Shown here in pieces: positions 35,177 to 48,225 of a stretch of 64,000 nt of DNA. Each line of letters opens with the position of its first letter. Within the stretch, counting starts at the first letter, position 1. Both the position numbers and the translations under genes were made by a program. The notes beneath the pieces were generated by a model. The model was given only the letters and a program-made list of their open reading frames with translations. It was not told the origin of the DNA and did not search any database. The DNA comes from Alloprevotella sp. (GTDB taxonomy: Bacteria > Bacteroidota > Bacteroidia > Bacteroidales > Muribaculaceae). The stretch is taken from positions 1 through 64,000 of the forward strand of contig JAMPIE010000003.1 in assembly GCA_023663135.1 (NCBI GenBank), read 5' to 3'.

Positions 35177-36544
35177 TCAGAAGATGTTGACGAGGAGGTA
35201 GATGGGCTGGTAGGTGAGGGTGGTGATGCCTGATCGGAGCAGAGCGCGGGCGGCGGGGAGGGAGGGTTGCTGGGTGGCGTTGACTCCCGTGAGGCTAATG
35301 TGGCGCGCTAAGGCGTGGGTGGAGGGGAAGCGGAGTGTCTCCGTGGAGCCGGTCTCGATGGAGAAGTGGCAGCGGCGTGGGCCGGTGGTGTTGACTTCCT
35401 CCATGATTGCTTCTAAGCGCGAGGAGGAGAGATAGTTGGGTCGTGAGCTCTGGAAAGGGCGCAGCTCGGCGTAGGTGGCGGGGGTGAAGGTGGCGAGAGC
35501 CATGAAGGCCCCCGGAGGGAGGGCGCGTGTCACGCGGCTGATGAAGCGCGCCGGAGAGTTGAACCATTGAATGGTTGAGGCCGAGACGAGGCCACTCACC
35601 GCATCTTGCTTCTCGGCTATGAGCCTCGGGATGAAGGTCTCGCAGTCGGCGCGGGTCACGGCGGGTGTCTGAGGGGCTATGTCGAAGAGCCTCATGGGGC
35701 GCTCGGGATAGCCGAGGGCGCGGGCAAGGAAGCCGGTGCCGGTGCCTGCCTCGATGATAGGCTTGGAGACGTCGAGCTCGACCTGATCAATGAGGGCGGC
35801 GAGGCGCGAGGCAATATGTCGCTGGATGGTGGCTTCGGCTACGTAGCTTTCAGCGGCGGCATCAAATGAGCGGGCCACTCGCTCCTTATTGCGAAACTCG
35901 CGCGAGATGATGGCCTGGAAGTCAACCAAGTGAGCCCCGCCGGCGATGATGTTTACTTCGGAATGAGCGGCCCAGGCGCGATGCTGATTGGCGGTGGGGA
36001 TGATATGGTCTTCGTCAGCGATATAGACCGCGTCGAAGCCCGGATCAGGGGCATTGCCGTCGGCTCTGACCCGGCGTAGCTCATCGGCGAGGCTCTCGAG
36101 CGAGCGCTCGGGCAGATTGGCCATAAACGAGGCGAGGAGGGCAGGGGAGCCACACATGCGCCGGCGAAATTTGGTCAATGCTCTGTCTGATAGCGCATTG
36201 ATGGTGGCATTGAAGATGGCCGTGGGGATTCCGCGCTCATCATCGACGGGAAAGAGCGAGCCGTTGATGGCCACGCAGCGAGTGAGGGGGAGGCTGTCTT
36301 GATATTCTGCGATGAAACGCGCAGCGTAAGGCACACCAAACGACCATGCCATGACGCATATCTCCTCATAGGCGGCGAGTAATGATAAGGACAAGGGGAC
36401 GGGGGATGAGTAGTCGTAAACCACGGCAATGTTATATCCTTCGCATGTAAGGGAGGAAAATGGGCGAGCGTCCATGCCCCATCCGGCAAAGAAGAGGATG
36501 AGGCGCGAATGGGCGGCAGAGCGTGAGACGAAGCTGAGGTTCAT
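35177..36544 (-). CDS. BioG-BioC fusion: pimeloyl-ACP methyl ester esterase and malonyl-ACP O-methyltransferase
   Basis: A 455-residue bifunctional protein of early biotin synthesis. The N-terminal half (about 1-215) is BioG (DUF452), an alpha/beta hydrolase: LILFFAGWGMDARPF, nucleophile in VMAWSFGVPYAA, aspartate in YIADEDHIIP and histidine in GGAHLVDF. It frees pimeloyl-ACP from its methyl ester. The C-terminal half (about 218-455) is BioC, a SAM methyltransferase: NKERVARSFDAAAESY, then IIEAGTGTGFLARAL. BioC adds the methyl group that BioG later removes, so the fusion joins the first and last steps of pimelate formation. The start at 36544 overlaps the bioF stop (ATGA). The longer 577-residue frame runs into bioF and is rejected. 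Confidence 0.9.
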   Translation of the reverse strand: MNLSFVSRSAAHSRLILFFAGWGMDARPFSSLTCEGYNIAVVYDYSSPVPLSLSLLAAYEEICVMAWSFGVPYAARFIAEYQDSLPLTRCVAINGSLFPVDDERGIPTAIFNATINALSDRALTKFRRRMCGSPALLASFMANLPERSLESLADELRRVRADGNAPDPGFDAVYIADEDHIIPTANQHRAWAAHSEVNIIAGGAHLVDFQAIISREFRNKERVARSFDAAAESYVAEATIQRHIASRLAALIDQVELDVSKPIIEAGTGTGFLARALGYPERPMRLFDIAPQTPAVTRADCETFIPRLIAEKQDAVSGLVSASTIQWFNSPARFISRVTRALPPGAFMALATFTPATYAELRPFQSSRPNYLSSSRLEAIMEEVNTTGPRRCHFSIETGSTETLRFPSTHALARHISLTGVNATQQPSLPAARALLRSGITTLTYQPIYLLVNIF

Positions 36545-37677
36545 AGCGGCAGGTTGGTGCTGAGGAAACGGGCAAGGCGGCAGATGTCGGCCTCCGAATC
36601 GGTGGCGCGGAGGCTGATGCGCAGACGCTCTGACCCGGCGGGGACGGTGGGAGTGCGTATAGGGAGCACCTTCATCCCCTCCTCGCAGAGCAATCGGCGC
36701 GAAAGCGCCACAGCCCCGGCAGCCGAGCCCACGATAGCCGGGAAGATGTAACGCCGCTGAGCGGGGTCGAGGATGGCAGCCAGGCGAGCGAGACGAGCGC
36801 GAAGAGAGTCGGCTTCGGCAGCACGCTCGAGAGTGAAGCGCGACCAAGCGGCTTGAGCGGGGGGTAGGGCGGTGGAGAAGATGAAGCTGCGAGCGCGATT
36901 GATGAGCCACTCCCTGAGGTCGGCCGACGTCAGGGCAAAAGCCCCCGCCGAAGCCAAGGCCTTGCCAAAGGTGCCTACGACAATATCCACCTCCTCAGGA
37001 GCCATAGAGGCCTGGACGAGGCCGAGACCTGCCGGCCCCTCGACGCCGAGGGCGTGGGCCTCGTCGACATAGAGCATGATGTCGGTGGCAGAGGATGAGA
37101 AGCGGCGCTTGAGGTCGATGAGGCGGTCGATGTCGGCGCGGTCGCCATCCATGCTGTAGACGCTCTCCACTATGATTATTATCCCGTCGTGGGCAGCAGC
37201 CTCCCGCTCTAATATATTCTCGAGGCAATCCATATCGGCGTGAGGAAAGCGGCGGAAGTGGGCGCGGGAGAGGATGATGCCATCGATGATGGAGGCGTGG
37301 ACGAGTCGGTCGGCCAGGATGAGCGGGCGGGCAAAGAGCTGAGAGAGGGGGGCGGGGATACCGCTGTTGGCATGATAGCCGCTGTTGAATAGGAGCGCCC
37401 GGCGTGAGCCGCCGTAGAGGGAGGCGAGCAACTGCTCAAGGTGGGCAAACTCGGTCTGCGCCGAGGCCAAGAGACGTGATGCACTGGCGGTCAGAGCCGG
37501 GATGCGCCCTTGGCAAGAGGCGATAAACTCATCTTGCAGAGTCGAGTCGGCGGCGAGGCCCAAGTAATCGTTAGTCGAGAAGTCGATTATGTCGGAGGCT
37601 GAGGCGGGGAGTGGGATGTGGCGCAGCATATCGTCGGCAGCCATGGCGTCGAGGCGCGCGCGGAGGTCGATGTTCAT
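36541..37677 (-). CDS. bioF: 8-amino-7-oxononanoate synthase
   Basis: A 378-residue PLP enzyme that condenses a pimeloyl thioester with alanine. It begins at 37677 ([17 protein letters not shown]), overlapping the bioA stop as ATGA. Conserved blocks: [74 protein letters not shown] and the PLP lysine region [17 protein letters not shown]. The longer 420-residue frame is rejected because it reads into bioA. Middle gene of bioA-bioF-bioGC. Confidence 0.94.
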   Translation of the reverse strand: MNIDLRARLDAMAADDMLRHIPLPASASDIIDFSTNDYLGLAADSTLQDEFIASCQGRIPALTASASRLLASAQTEFAHLEQLLASLYGGSRRALLFNSGYHANSGIPAPLSQLFARPLILADRLVHASIIDGIILSRAHFRRFPHADMDCLENILEREAAAHDGIIIIVESVYSMDGDRADIDRLIDLKRRFSSSATDIMLYVDEAHALGVEGPAGLGLVQASMAPEEVDIVVGTFGKALASAGAFALTSADLREWLINRARSFIFSTALPPAQAAWSRFTLERAAEADSLRARLARLAAILDPAQRRYIFPAIVGSAAGAVALSRRLLCEEGMKVLPIRTPTVPAGSERLRISLRATDSEADICRLARFLSTNLPL

Positions 37678-38975
37678 TTGTCGAAGAGGATAGAAAGCAT
37701 GCCGGAGGTGAGAGTGGCCAGATCGTCGTCGCTTATTATATAAGGAGGCATCACGTAGACATTTCGTCCGAAGGGGCGCACCCATATGCCGCGGTCGATA
37801 CACTTGCGCTGGAAGGCACCCATGTCTACCGGCTCAAGAGTCTCCACCACGCCGATGGAGCCAAGGACACGCACATCCTTCACCCCCTCCCGGCCGCGCG
37901 CCGGAGCGAGCCCGGCGGCAATCTGCTCCTGCATGTGAGCCACGCGAGTAGCCATATCCTGCTCGCGGAGCATATTGAGACTCTCCAAGGCAATGGCGCA
38001 AGCCAACGGATTGGCCATGAAGGTGGGACCGTGCATCATAACCCCCGCCTCCCCCTCAGATATGGCCGTGGCCACAGTGGCCGAAGCCATGACGGCGCTG
38101 AGAGTGAGGTAGCCGCCGGTAAGTCCTTTGCCGACGGTCATGATGTCGGGCTCCACGCCGGCCCATTCTGAGGCGAAGCATCGGCCAGTGCGCCAGAAGC
38201 CGGTGGCTATCTCGTCGAAAATGAGGAAGATGCCATAACGATTGCAGAGCTCGCGCGCCTCACGCAGATATTGGGGGTGATAAAACCACATACCACCGGC
38301 ACCCTGGACTATCGGTTCTAAGATAAGAGCCGCAATCTCGGCGTGATGTTCCTCGAGGAGCGAGGCGAGCGGAGCGATGTCGGTAGGGTCCCAATTGCCA
38401 TCAAAGCGCGAGCGAGGCTGTGGAAGAAAAAATCTCACGGGGAGAGCCGAGCCAAAGGCACCGTGCATGCCGGTGACGGGGTCGCAGACGCTCATCGCAT
38501 TCCACGTGTCGCCATGATAGCCGCTGCGGATGGTGGCAAAATTGGTCTTCGCGTGGGAACCTGAGCGGCTCACAGCGGCCTGAATGGCCATCTTCATGGC
38601 TACCTCTATGGCCACCGAGCCGGAGTCGGCAAAAAACACCCACTCCATTGAGGGGGGTGCCATGGAGAGCAGCATCTTGCCCAGAGAGATGGCCGGCTCG
38701 TGGGTGAGGCCGCCAAACATCACATGGCTCATCTTGTCAATCTGGGTCTTGGCCGCTGCGTTGAGTCGCGGATGATTGTAGCCATGACACACACACCACC
38801 ATGACGACATGCCGTCGATGAGCTCGCGACCATCGGCCAGGCGGATGCGCACTCCGTCGGCACTTTCCACCTTGTAGGTGGGGAGCGGGTTGAGGGTGGA
38901 GGTATAGGGATGCCAGAGATGGTGGCGGTCAAAGGGGTCGGATAGCGTGGCCTCAATATCGGCTTGATTGTTCAT
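37674..38975 (-). CDS. bioA: Adenosylmethionine-8-amino-7-oxononanoate aminotransferase
   Basis: A 433-residue PLP aminotransferase converting KAPA to DAPA with SAM as amino donor. Visible blocks: [75 protein letters not shown] and the PLP lysine in [17 protein letters not shown]. First gene of the biotin operon; bioD and bioB are not in this window. A -7 box TAACTTTG lies at 39029-39036. Confidence 0.95.
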   Translation of the reverse strand: MNNQADIEATLSDPFDRHHLWHPYTSTLNPLPTYKVESADGVRIRLADGRELIDGMSSWWCVCHGYNHPRLNAAAKTQIDKMSHVMFGGLTHEPAISLGKMLLSMAPPSMEWVFFADSGSVAIEVAMKMAIQAAVSRSGSHAKTNFATIRSGYHGDTWNAMSVCDPVTGMHGAFGSALPVRFFLPQPRSRFDGNWDPTDIAPLASLLEEHHAEIAALILEPIVQGAGGMWFYHPQYLREARELCNRYGIFLIFDEIATGFWRTGRCFASEWAGVEPDIMTVGKGLTGGYLTLSAVMASATVATAISEGEAGVMMHGPTFMANPLACAIALESLNMLREQDMATRVAHMQEQIAAGLAPARGREGVKDVRVLGSIGVVETLEPVDMGAFQRKCIDRGIWVRPFGRNVYVMPPYIISDDDLATLTSGMLSILFDK

Positions 38976-39028
38976 TTATAGCGAAGAATGATTGACAGAT
39001 GAAGAGACGAGAGGACGAAATGGCGACA

Positions 39029-39036
39029 CAAAGTTA
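39029..39036 (-). promoter_or_regulatory. -7 element of the biotin operon promoter
   Basis: TAACTTTG on the minus strand, 53 bases before bioA; no TTTG at the usual -33 distance. I saw no clear BirA-type operator palindrome, and the BirA encoded at 62769-63530 lacks a DNA-binding domain. Confidence 0.5.
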
Positions 39037-39068
39037 CAACCTTTGCGGCAAATTCCAGCCATTTTCAC

Positions 39069-39099
39069 CTTGTCATAATACATAAATTCATTATCTTTG
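39069..39099 (+). promoter_or_regulatory. Promoter of the GH13 amylase
   Basis: CTTG (39069-39072), 19 bases, TATCTTTG (39092-39099) on the plus strand. Predicted leader about 23 bases. Confidence 0.7.
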
Positions 39100-39128
39100 T
39101 CCACACTGAAAAACTCATATAAGATACT

Positions 39129-40565
39129 ATGAACCGAATTCAAGAGATGGCGGCCACTGTGGCGGTGACCATAGCCGCCTTAGTCCCCGTGGCTGCCGGC
39201 GGGCGCACCCTCGCCACTGAGCGCGAGAACGGCAGCGGCGCCATCCTCCACGCCTGGAGCTGGAGCTTCGACACCATCGCTGCCCGTATGGCCGACATCG
39301 CCAAGGCCGGATACACCTACGTCCAGACCTCGCCCGCCAACACCTGTTATGTGGGCGACGGCGGCGGGATGGCCCTCATGAGCCAGGAGGGTGACTCGGT
39401 GATGGGCAAATGGTATTACTACTATCAACCCACCGACTGGAAAATAGGCAATTATATGCTGGGCACGCGCGACGACTTTAAGGCTATGGCCGACTCCGCG
39501 CGGGCTTATGGAGTGAAGGTGATTGTAGACGTGTTGCCCAATCACACAGCCATCGACCACACCGCCGTGTTGCCCGACCTTGATGCAGCCGTGGGCGGCC
39601 ACGACAAGCTCTATCATGCCAACGGCTTCAAGCCTATCACCCAGTGGAACGACCGCATGGAGTGTACCACCGGCGAGATGGGGGGGCTGCCCGACGTCAA
39701 CACCGAAAACCCCGACTTCCAATATTACTTCATGCAGTATGTCAACGACTTGATAAACCTCGGTGCGCGAGGCTTTCGCTACGACACTGCCAAGCACATT
39801 GGCCTCCCATCCGACCCCCTCGATCCCCGCTCTGAGCGCAACAACTTTTGGCCCGTCTTCACCGGCCGCGAGGGGGTCAAGGGACTCTCGCTCCTGATGC
39901 CTGACAGCCTGTTTATCTATGGCGAAGTGCTCCAAGATAAGAATGTGAAGGAGCTTGAATACTCAGAATATATGGACCTCACGGCCTCAGATTATGGCCA
40001 CGCCTTGCGCTCGGCTCTCGATGCCGGCAACTATCGCGCCGCCGACCTCAACGACTGGCATCATCCGGCCGACCCCAGTCGACTGGTGACATGGGTGGAA
40101 AGCCACGACACCTATTGCAACGCCAACGAGAGCGCACATATCCCCGACGAGGTCGTCCGCATGGGATGGGTGTTCCTCGCCTCGAGGGCCTCAGGCACTC
40201 CCCTCTTCTTCTCTCGCCCCGCAGGCTCCACTCGCGAAAATTACTGGGGCAACAACCGGATCGGAGCCGCCGGCAACGGCGAATATCGCCATCCTGAGGT
40301 GGTGGCCGCCAACTATTTCCGCCGCGCCATGGCCGGCGAGCCCGAGACCGTCATTGCCTCCAAGGATGGAGCCGTGATAGAGGTGGCCCGCGGCTCCAAG
40401 GGGGTGTCGATCATCAACCTCTCAGCCATGGCTCAGAGGGTTGATATGCCCACTGTCCTTGCCGACGGGACTTATTTCGACCGCGTCTACGGCAAGGAGT
40501 GGCGGGTCAAGGGGGGGCGACTGACAGGGTCGTTGCCTGCCCACACCTCGGCCATCATTTACTGA
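39129..40565 (+). CDS. GH13 alpha-amylase family protein
   Basis: A 478-residue glycosidase, probably exported: the first about 24 residues are hydrophobic (MAATVAVTIAALVPVAAGG). GH13 regions are clear: VKVIVDVLPNHT (region I), ARGFRYDTAKHI with the nucleophile aspartate (region II), LFIYGEVLQD with the acid/base glutamate (region III), and VTWVESHDTYCN with the third acid (region IV). The domain C part is short. It acts on alpha-1,4-glucans, by family. No Sus genes are nearby; it stands alone with its own promoter, and overlaps the convergent DUF488 gene by 11 bases. Confidence 0.92.
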   Translation: MNRIQEMAATVAVTIAALVPVAAGGRTLATERENGSGAILHAWSWSFDTIAARMADIAKAGYTYVQTSPANTCYVGDGGGMALMSQEGDSVMGKWYYYYQPTDWKIGNYMLGTRDDFKAMADSARAYGVKVIVDVLPNHTAIDHTAVLPDLDAAVGGHDKLYHANGFKPITQWNDRMECTTGEMGGLPDVNTENPDFQYYFMQYVNDLINLGARGFRYDTAKHIGLPSDPLDPRSERNNFWPVFTGREGVKGLSLLMPDSLFIYGEVLQDKNVKELEYSEYMDLTASDYGHALRSALDAGNYRAADLNDWHHPADPSRLVTWVESHDTYCNANESAHIPDEVVRMGWVFLASRASGTPLFFSRPAGSTRENYWGNNRIGAAGNGEYRHPEVVAANYFRRAMAGEPETVIASKDGAVIEVARGSKGVSIINLSAMAQRVDMPTVLADGTYFDRVYGKEWRVKGGRLTGSLPAHTSAIIY

Positions 40566-40908
40566 GCATATCTTTGACCACCACGGCATTGTTCCTCTCC
40601 TCGTCGTGGGAGGAATATAGAAGAGTCACCTTGGGCTTTCCGGTGATGGCAGCCTTGAGCGCAGCCATAGCCGGAGAGCCCTTGATTTCTGCTGCATAGC
40701 GCGTCTGAAACTCCGGCCAGCGGCCATCGGGGTCGGCGTGAAACCAGTGACGGAGATCGGTCGACGGGGCGATATCTTTATCCCACATGTCGAAGTGAAA
40801 GGTCTCGTGGGAGAGCCCGCGAGGCCATAAGCGGTCGATGTACACGCGATAGCCATCGGATGGAGAGGCGGGCTCGTAGGCTCGTTTGAGGATGATTTCG
40901 GGAGTCAT
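40555..40908 (-). CDS. DUF488 family protein
   Basis: A 117-residue cytoplasmic protein of the DUF488 (YeaO-like) family: LKRAYEPASPSDGYRVYIDRLWPRGLS is a highly typical start, followed by WDKDIAPSTDLRHWFH and VTLLYSSHDEERNNAVVV. Function unknown. The start at 40908 (MTPEIILKRAYEP) is chosen over the longer frame. It converges on the amylase with an 11-base overlap and diverges from the cupin gene. Confidence 0.88.
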   Translation of the reverse strand: MTPEIILKRAYEPASPSDGYRVYIDRLWPRGLSHETFHFDMWDKDIAPSTDLRHWFHADPDGRWPEFQTRYAAEIKGSPAMAALKAAITGKPKVTLLYSSHDEERNNAVVVKDMLSK

Positions 40909-40996
40909 AATTTGAAGATTTATTTGTGTGAGATAAAACGAGGACAGACCGTTGTTTGTTTTATCTCCAGACACAAATCTTAATCAACAATACGAT

Positions 40997-41326
40997 ATGA
41001 CAAAGACAGACGTAACGTTTGGCGAGGTCTTCAATATTAAAGACCTTATAGGACGGTCGGCAGAGAAGATACAGTTTGCCGGCGTAGTGAGCAACGAGCA
41101 TGGCGGAGTGTCGCTCCTTTCCTTTACCGCCGGCCAGGCCCTCCCTGAGCACCTCGCTCCTGCTGAGGTGATGGTTTATGTGATTGAGGGTCAGATAGAA
41201 TTTACGATGCGCGATAATCTCCACACCCTCCTTGCCGGCCAGTTCCTGTTGATGGGCGCCGGAGTGGCCCACAGTGTCGTGGCTCGCGCCGACTCTCTCG
41301 TGATGCTCATCAAGATAAAGCCCTGA
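40997..41326 (+). CDS. Cupin domain protein
   Basis: A 109-residue single-cupin protein. Motif-like segments are LPEHLAPAEVMVYVIEGQIEF and LLAGQFLLMGAGVAHSVVA, with histidines H and E positions of the metal site (HLAPAE and AHSV). Function unknown; it could be a small metal-dependent dioxygenase or a binding protein. The start at 40997 (MTKTDVTFGEVFNI) is preferred to the upstream ATG at 40952 because the conserved region begins here; this choice is moderately sure. It ends at the shared terminator at 41349-41386. Confidence 0.85.
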   Translation: MTKTDVTFGEVFNIKDLIGRSAEKIQFAGVVSNEHGGVSLLSFTAGQALPEHLAPAEVMVYVIEGQIEFTMRDNLHTLLAGQFLLMGAGVAHSVVARADSLVMLIKIKP

Positions 41327-41348
41327 TTTAGATGTAAGAGACAACAAT

Positions 41349-41386
41349 ATCAGGGCGGGAAGGCCATATAGCCTCCCCGCCCTGAT
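41349..41386. terminator. Bidirectional terminator between cupin and MATE genes
   Basis: ATCAGGGCGGG/CCCGCCCTGAT with inner AAGGC/GCCTC pairing and a six-base loop. It lies between two convergent genes and could serve both. Confidence 0.8.
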
Positions 41387-41411
41387 GCGTAATATTGTTT
41401 GCGAGAGAAGA

Positions 41412-42752
41412 TCAGGCAGGGCGGAGCTTGAGCCGGAGGAGGATTGCGAGGGAGAGGCCTCGGGCGGCGAGATATAGGATGAAGGCGAGCCATAGGCCAT
41501 GGTTGCCCATGGCGGGGAAGGCTAATAGGTAGACGCCGAAGAAGATGGCGGCGCCTGCTAAAGCTGAGGCGAGCATGGAACGGGTGGCTGTTACACCTAT
41601 GGCTACTGCATCGAGCGAGAAGGCAGTGAAGCCTATGAGCGGGACGCTGACTGCCCATAGGAAGTAGTCAGATGAGGCTTGGGCGATGCGGGCGTCGTTG
41701 CTCATGATGCCTAAAAACCATTCTCCGCCAATGAAGTAAAGGATGGTGAAGATGAAAGCCATGGAGCCGCCGCAGCCAAGGAGGATGTGGCTCACTCGGC
41801 GGAGTGAGGCACGGTCGCCTGCTCCATAGTAGAGGCCGGTGAGGCTCTCGCCGGCAAAGGCAAAGCCGTCCATGAAATAGCTGAAGGTGAGGAAGAGCTG
41901 CATCAGGAGGGCGTTGACGGCAAGCATCACGTCGCCTTGGCGTGCACCGCTGCGGGTAAACCACACTGTGACGGCCACCATACATAGAGTGCGAAGGAAG
42001 ATGTCGGTATTGACCGAGAAGTAGCGGCGTAAAGCCGATGGGGCCAGGAGTTCCTTGAGGGCGGGCCTTGTTGGGCTATACTTGCGCAGGCATATAGCCA
42101 TGGAGATGACGAAGCCGGTCCATTGGGCAGTGAGTGTGCCAATGGCCACACCCTCGATCCTCATTCCGAGACCCATGACGAGAAAGAGACTCAGGGCAAT
42201 GTTGACGACGTTGACAGCGATGGACACCCACATGGGGGATCGAGTGTCTTGCCGCCCTATAAACCAGCCGGTGAGCGAGAAGGTGGCGAGCATTGCCGGG
42301 GCGCCCCATGCGAGGATGGCTACATAGCGCATGGCTATGGGGAGGGTAGGGGGATCGGGGTCGATAAAGCGGAGCATCAGGGAGCCAATGGGGCGGCCGA
42401 GGAGAGTGATAGCGGTGCCTACGGTGAGTGCCAGCAGGAGAGAGCGGCTTAGGGCAAGATCAACGGCGTGGCGGTCGCCGGCGCCGGAGGCCTGGGCGGT
42501 GATGCCGCCGGTTCCCATGCGGAGGAATGCAAAGAGCCAGTACATCATGGTGAACACCGAGCTTCCGGCAGCAATGGCGGCGATATAGAGAGCTCCCTTG
42601 CCATCGGGGCCGTCGGAGATATGGCCTGTCACGGCGAGGTCTACCAGTCCGAGAAGTGGGGTGGTAATGTTGGTGATGATAGACGGCACGGCCAGCGCCA
42701 CCACCTTGCGGAGGTCGGTGCCGGCCGTGTGTGAGAGTCTAAGGATAGCCAT
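41412..42752 (-). CDS. MATE family efflux transporter (DinF type)
   Basis: A 446-residue membrane transporter with about 12 hydrophobic segments. The start LRKVVALAVPSIITNITTPL, then LLGLVDLAVTGHIS, and WLFAFLRMGTGGITAQASGA match the DinF branch of MATE sodium- or proton-coupled exporters. The C-terminal half repeats the pattern (FYFMDGFAFAGESLTG). Substrate unknown. It starts 7 bases after the OPT transporter stop, so it is the last gene of the long operon that begins with glnS. Confidence 0.92.
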   Translation of the reverse strand: MAILRLSHTAGTDLRKVVALAVPSIITNITTPLLGLVDLAVTGHISDGPDGKGALYIAAIAAGSSVFTMMYWLFAFLRMGTGGITAQASGAGDRHAVDLALSRSLLLALTVGTAITLLGRPIGSLMLRFIDPDPPTLPIAMRYVAILAWGAPAMLATFSLTGWFIGRQDTRSPMWVSIAVNVVNIALSLFLVMGLGMRIEGVAIGTLTAQWTGFVISMAICLRKYSPTRPALKELLAPSALRRYFSVNTDIFLRTLCMVAVTVWFTRSGARQGDVMLAVNALLMQLFLTFSYFMDGFAFAGESLTGLYYGAGDRASLRRVSHILLGCGGSMAFIFTILYFIGGEWFLGIMSNDARIAQASSDYFLWAVSVPLIGFTAFSLDAVAIGVTATRSMLASALAGAAIFFGVYLLAFPAMGNHGLWLAFILYLAARGLSLAILLRLKLRPA

Positions 42753-42759
42753 CGGGGGC

Positions 42760-44745
42760 TTACTTGGCGCGGGCCTTCATAGAGGCGCAGGCGAGGTAGA
42801 TGATGATAAGGAGATACATCACCACGCCGAGCCCCTGGTTGAGGGCGGTTGACATGCCCGAGGTGTATTCAAAGCCAAAGAAGCGTGTCAAGGCTGAGAA
42901 GACACCAAAGAGAGCACCGCCTGCGATGAGGCCTGAGGCGATGAGAGTACCGCGGTCGCGACGGGCTTCGTTGAGGTCTTTGTCGCTGCTGCGTGTGGAG
43001 ACAAACCAAGCGATGGCACCACCGACAAGGAGCGGTGCGTTGAGCTCCATGGGGATAAACATGCCGAGGCAGAAGGCCAAGGCCGGCACTCCGAGCCAGT
43101 TGAGGAGCAGGGCGAGGACGGCACCGGTGGCATAGAGGGTCCAGGGGGTCTCGCCTCCCATCATGATGGGCTCAATCACCTTGGCCATGGCATTGGCCTG
43201 CGGAGCTACGAGAGCATTGTCGCCCGAGAAGCCATAGACATTGTTGAGGAGCATGATGACACCCCCGACGGTGAGTGCCGAGACGAGTGTGCCAAGAAAT
43301 TTCCAGCGTTCCTGAGTGCGTGGGGTGGAGCCAAGCCAGTAGCCTATCTTGAGGTCGGTGACAAAGCCGCCGGCCATTGAGAGCGCCGTGCACACCACGC
43401 CGCCGATAATCATTGAGGCAACTATGCCGGAAGTGCCCGAGATGCCCACACCCACAAAGATGGCCGAGGCCACGATGAGAGTCATCAGAGTCATGCCGCT
43501 CACGGGGTTGGTGCCAACGATAGCAATGGCGTTGGCGGCCACCGTTGTGAATAGGAAGGCGATGACTGTCACCACCACCCAGGCCACGAAAGCCTGCCAG
43601 AAGTTGTGAAGCACTCCGAGCCAGAAGAAGGCCAGGACGGCGATGAGAGCTATGACAATGAAGAAGACGATATGCTTCATGGAGATGTCCCACTGCCAGC
43701 GTACCGGCTTGGCCGAGGATGATGCTCCACCCTTAAACTCGCGGACGGCCAGGCCGGCGGCCTGCATGATGATGCCCCAGCTCTTGATGATGCCAATGAT
43801 GCCGGCCATGGCAATGCCTCCGATGCCGATGAGGCGTGCATAATCCTTAAAGATCACGTCGGCCGGGAGGGCGGCAATCTCCGGGACACCATAGGCCCCA
43901 ATGAGCGGGAGGATTACCCACCAGACGAAAGCCGAGCCGGCAAAGATGATGAAAGCGTATTTGAGGCCAACGATGTAGCCCAATCCGAGGAGTGCGGCAC
44001 CGGTGTTGCAGCTCATCACCACCTTGGTCTTCTCGGCCAATGCTGCGCCCCAGCCGGTGAGGGCTGTGGAGATGCTCTCGGCCCACCATCCAAAGGTGGC
44101 AACGACATAGTCATAGACGCCGCCAATGAGCGAGGCAATGACGAGCGTCTTGGCCTGAGAGCTGTCGGCCTTACCTTGGCCCGAGGCGAGCACTTGAGTG
44201 GTGGCCGTGGCTTCGGGGAAGGGATACTTGCCGTGCATATCCTTCACAAAATATTTGCGGAAGGGGATGAAGAAGAGGATGCCGAGGACGCCGCCAAAGA
44301 GGCTTGAGAGGAAGATCTCAAGGAAGTTGACTGTGATCTCGGGATAGGTGGCTTGCAGGATGTAGAGGGCCGGGAGGGTGAAGATGGCGCCGGCTACAAT
44401 GACGCCTGAGCAGGCGCCGATTGACTGGATGATGACGTTTTGTCCCAGTGGGTCTTTGAGCTTGAGGGCTCCGGAGAGACCCACGGCGATGATGGCAATG
44501 GGGATGGCAGCCTCAAACACTTGGCCTACGCGGAGGCCGAGGTAGGCAGCGGCAGCGCTGAAGATGACGGCCAGCAGCAGGCCGAGGCCCACACTGTAGG
44601 GGGTGGCCTCGCGATAGTCGCGTGCCGGGTGCATCAGCGGGCGATAGCTCTCGTCGGCTGCAAGCTCGCGGAAGGCGTTTTCGGGAAGCTCCACGGGGTC
44701 TACGTCGGCCGGGCTTATGCCGGGATTGACATTTTTTTCAGACAT
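42760..44745 (-). CDS. OPT family oligopeptide transporter
   Basis: A 661-residue inner-membrane transporter with many hydrophobic segments. The early segment PYSVGLGLLLAVIFSAAAAYLGLRVGQVFEAAIPIAI is cut by typical OPT features, and later GKYPFPEATATTQVLASG and GFVTDLKIGYWLGSTPRTQE are OPT signatures of the bacterial oligopeptide branch. Proton-coupled peptide uptake is inferred from the family; metal-chelate transport also occurs in OPT. It lies 18 bases after the Dabb gene and 7 before the MATE gene. Confidence 0.93.
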   Translation of the reverse strand: MSEKNVNPGISPADVDPVELPENAFRELAADESYRPLMHPARDYREATPYSVGLGLLLAVIFSAAAAYLGLRVGQVFEAAIPIAIIAVGLSGALKLKDPLGQNVIIQSIGACSGVIVAGAIFTLPALYILQATYPEITVNFLEIFLSSLFGGVLGILFFIPFRKYFVKDMHGKYPFPEATATTQVLASGQGKADSSQAKTLVIASLIGGVYDYVVATFGWWAESISTALTGWGAALAEKTKVVMSCNTGAALLGLGYIVGLKYAFIIFAGSAFVWWVILPLIGAYGVPEIAALPADVIFKDYARLIGIGGIAMAGIIGIIKSWGIIMQAAGLAVREFKGGASSSAKPVRWQWDISMKHIVFFIVIALIAVLAFFWLGVLHNFWQAFVAWVVVTVIAFLFTTVAANAIAIVGTNPVSGMTLMTLIVASAIFVGVGISGTSGIVASMIIGGVVCTALSMAGGFVTDLKIGYWLGSTPRTQERWKFLGTLVSALTVGGVIMLLNNVYGFSGDNALVAPQANAMAKVIEPIMMGGETPWTLYATGAVLALLLNWLGVPALAFCLGMFIPMELNAPLLVGGAIAWFVSTRSSDKDLNEARRDRGTLIASGLIAGGALFGVFSALTRFFGFEYTSGMSTALNQGLGVVMYLLIIIYLACASMKARAK

Positions 44746-44763
44746 GGCAGAATGTGATGAAGA

Positions 44764-45057
44764 TTATGAGACGAAGTCGACGGCAGCCCTCTCTGCGATG
44801 AGGGGCTTGATGAGGGCGACGGCGGCGAGATGGGCGGGATGGGCGGCATAGGCGGCAAGAGCCTCCCATGTCTCTACCTTTGACGAAAGCACGAGAGTCC
44901 ATTTCTCGGCGGGGTTTTCGTTGATGCCCACTGAGGCTTCGATGAGCTCGGGGATTTGGAACACAAGAGCCTCTATAGCGTTCTTAAACTTAATGGCGGC
45001 CTCGGCCGTCAGGGCGCGGTTGTCCTCGAGGCGAAACATGACGTAATGGTTGATCAT
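44764..45057 (-). CDS. Dabb (stress-responsive alpha-beta barrel) domain protein
   Basis: A 97-residue dimeric barrel protein: INHYVMFRLEDN, then EASVGINENPAEKWTLVLSSKVETWEALAAY and a conserved AHPAHLAAVALIKPL. This matches the Dabb family. No enzymatic role can be assigned. It lies 16 bases after the ABC-F gene and 18 before the OPT gene on the same strand. Confidence 0.9.
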   Translation of the reverse strand: MINHYVMFRLEDNRALTAEAAIKFKNAIEALVFQIPELIEASVGINENPAEKWTLVLSSKVETWEALAAYAAHPAHLAAVALIKPLIAERAAVDFVS

Positions 45058-45073
45058 AAGGGGCGAGTGAGGG

Positions 45074-48217
<3,144 letters not shown>

Positions 48218-48225
<8 letters not shown>

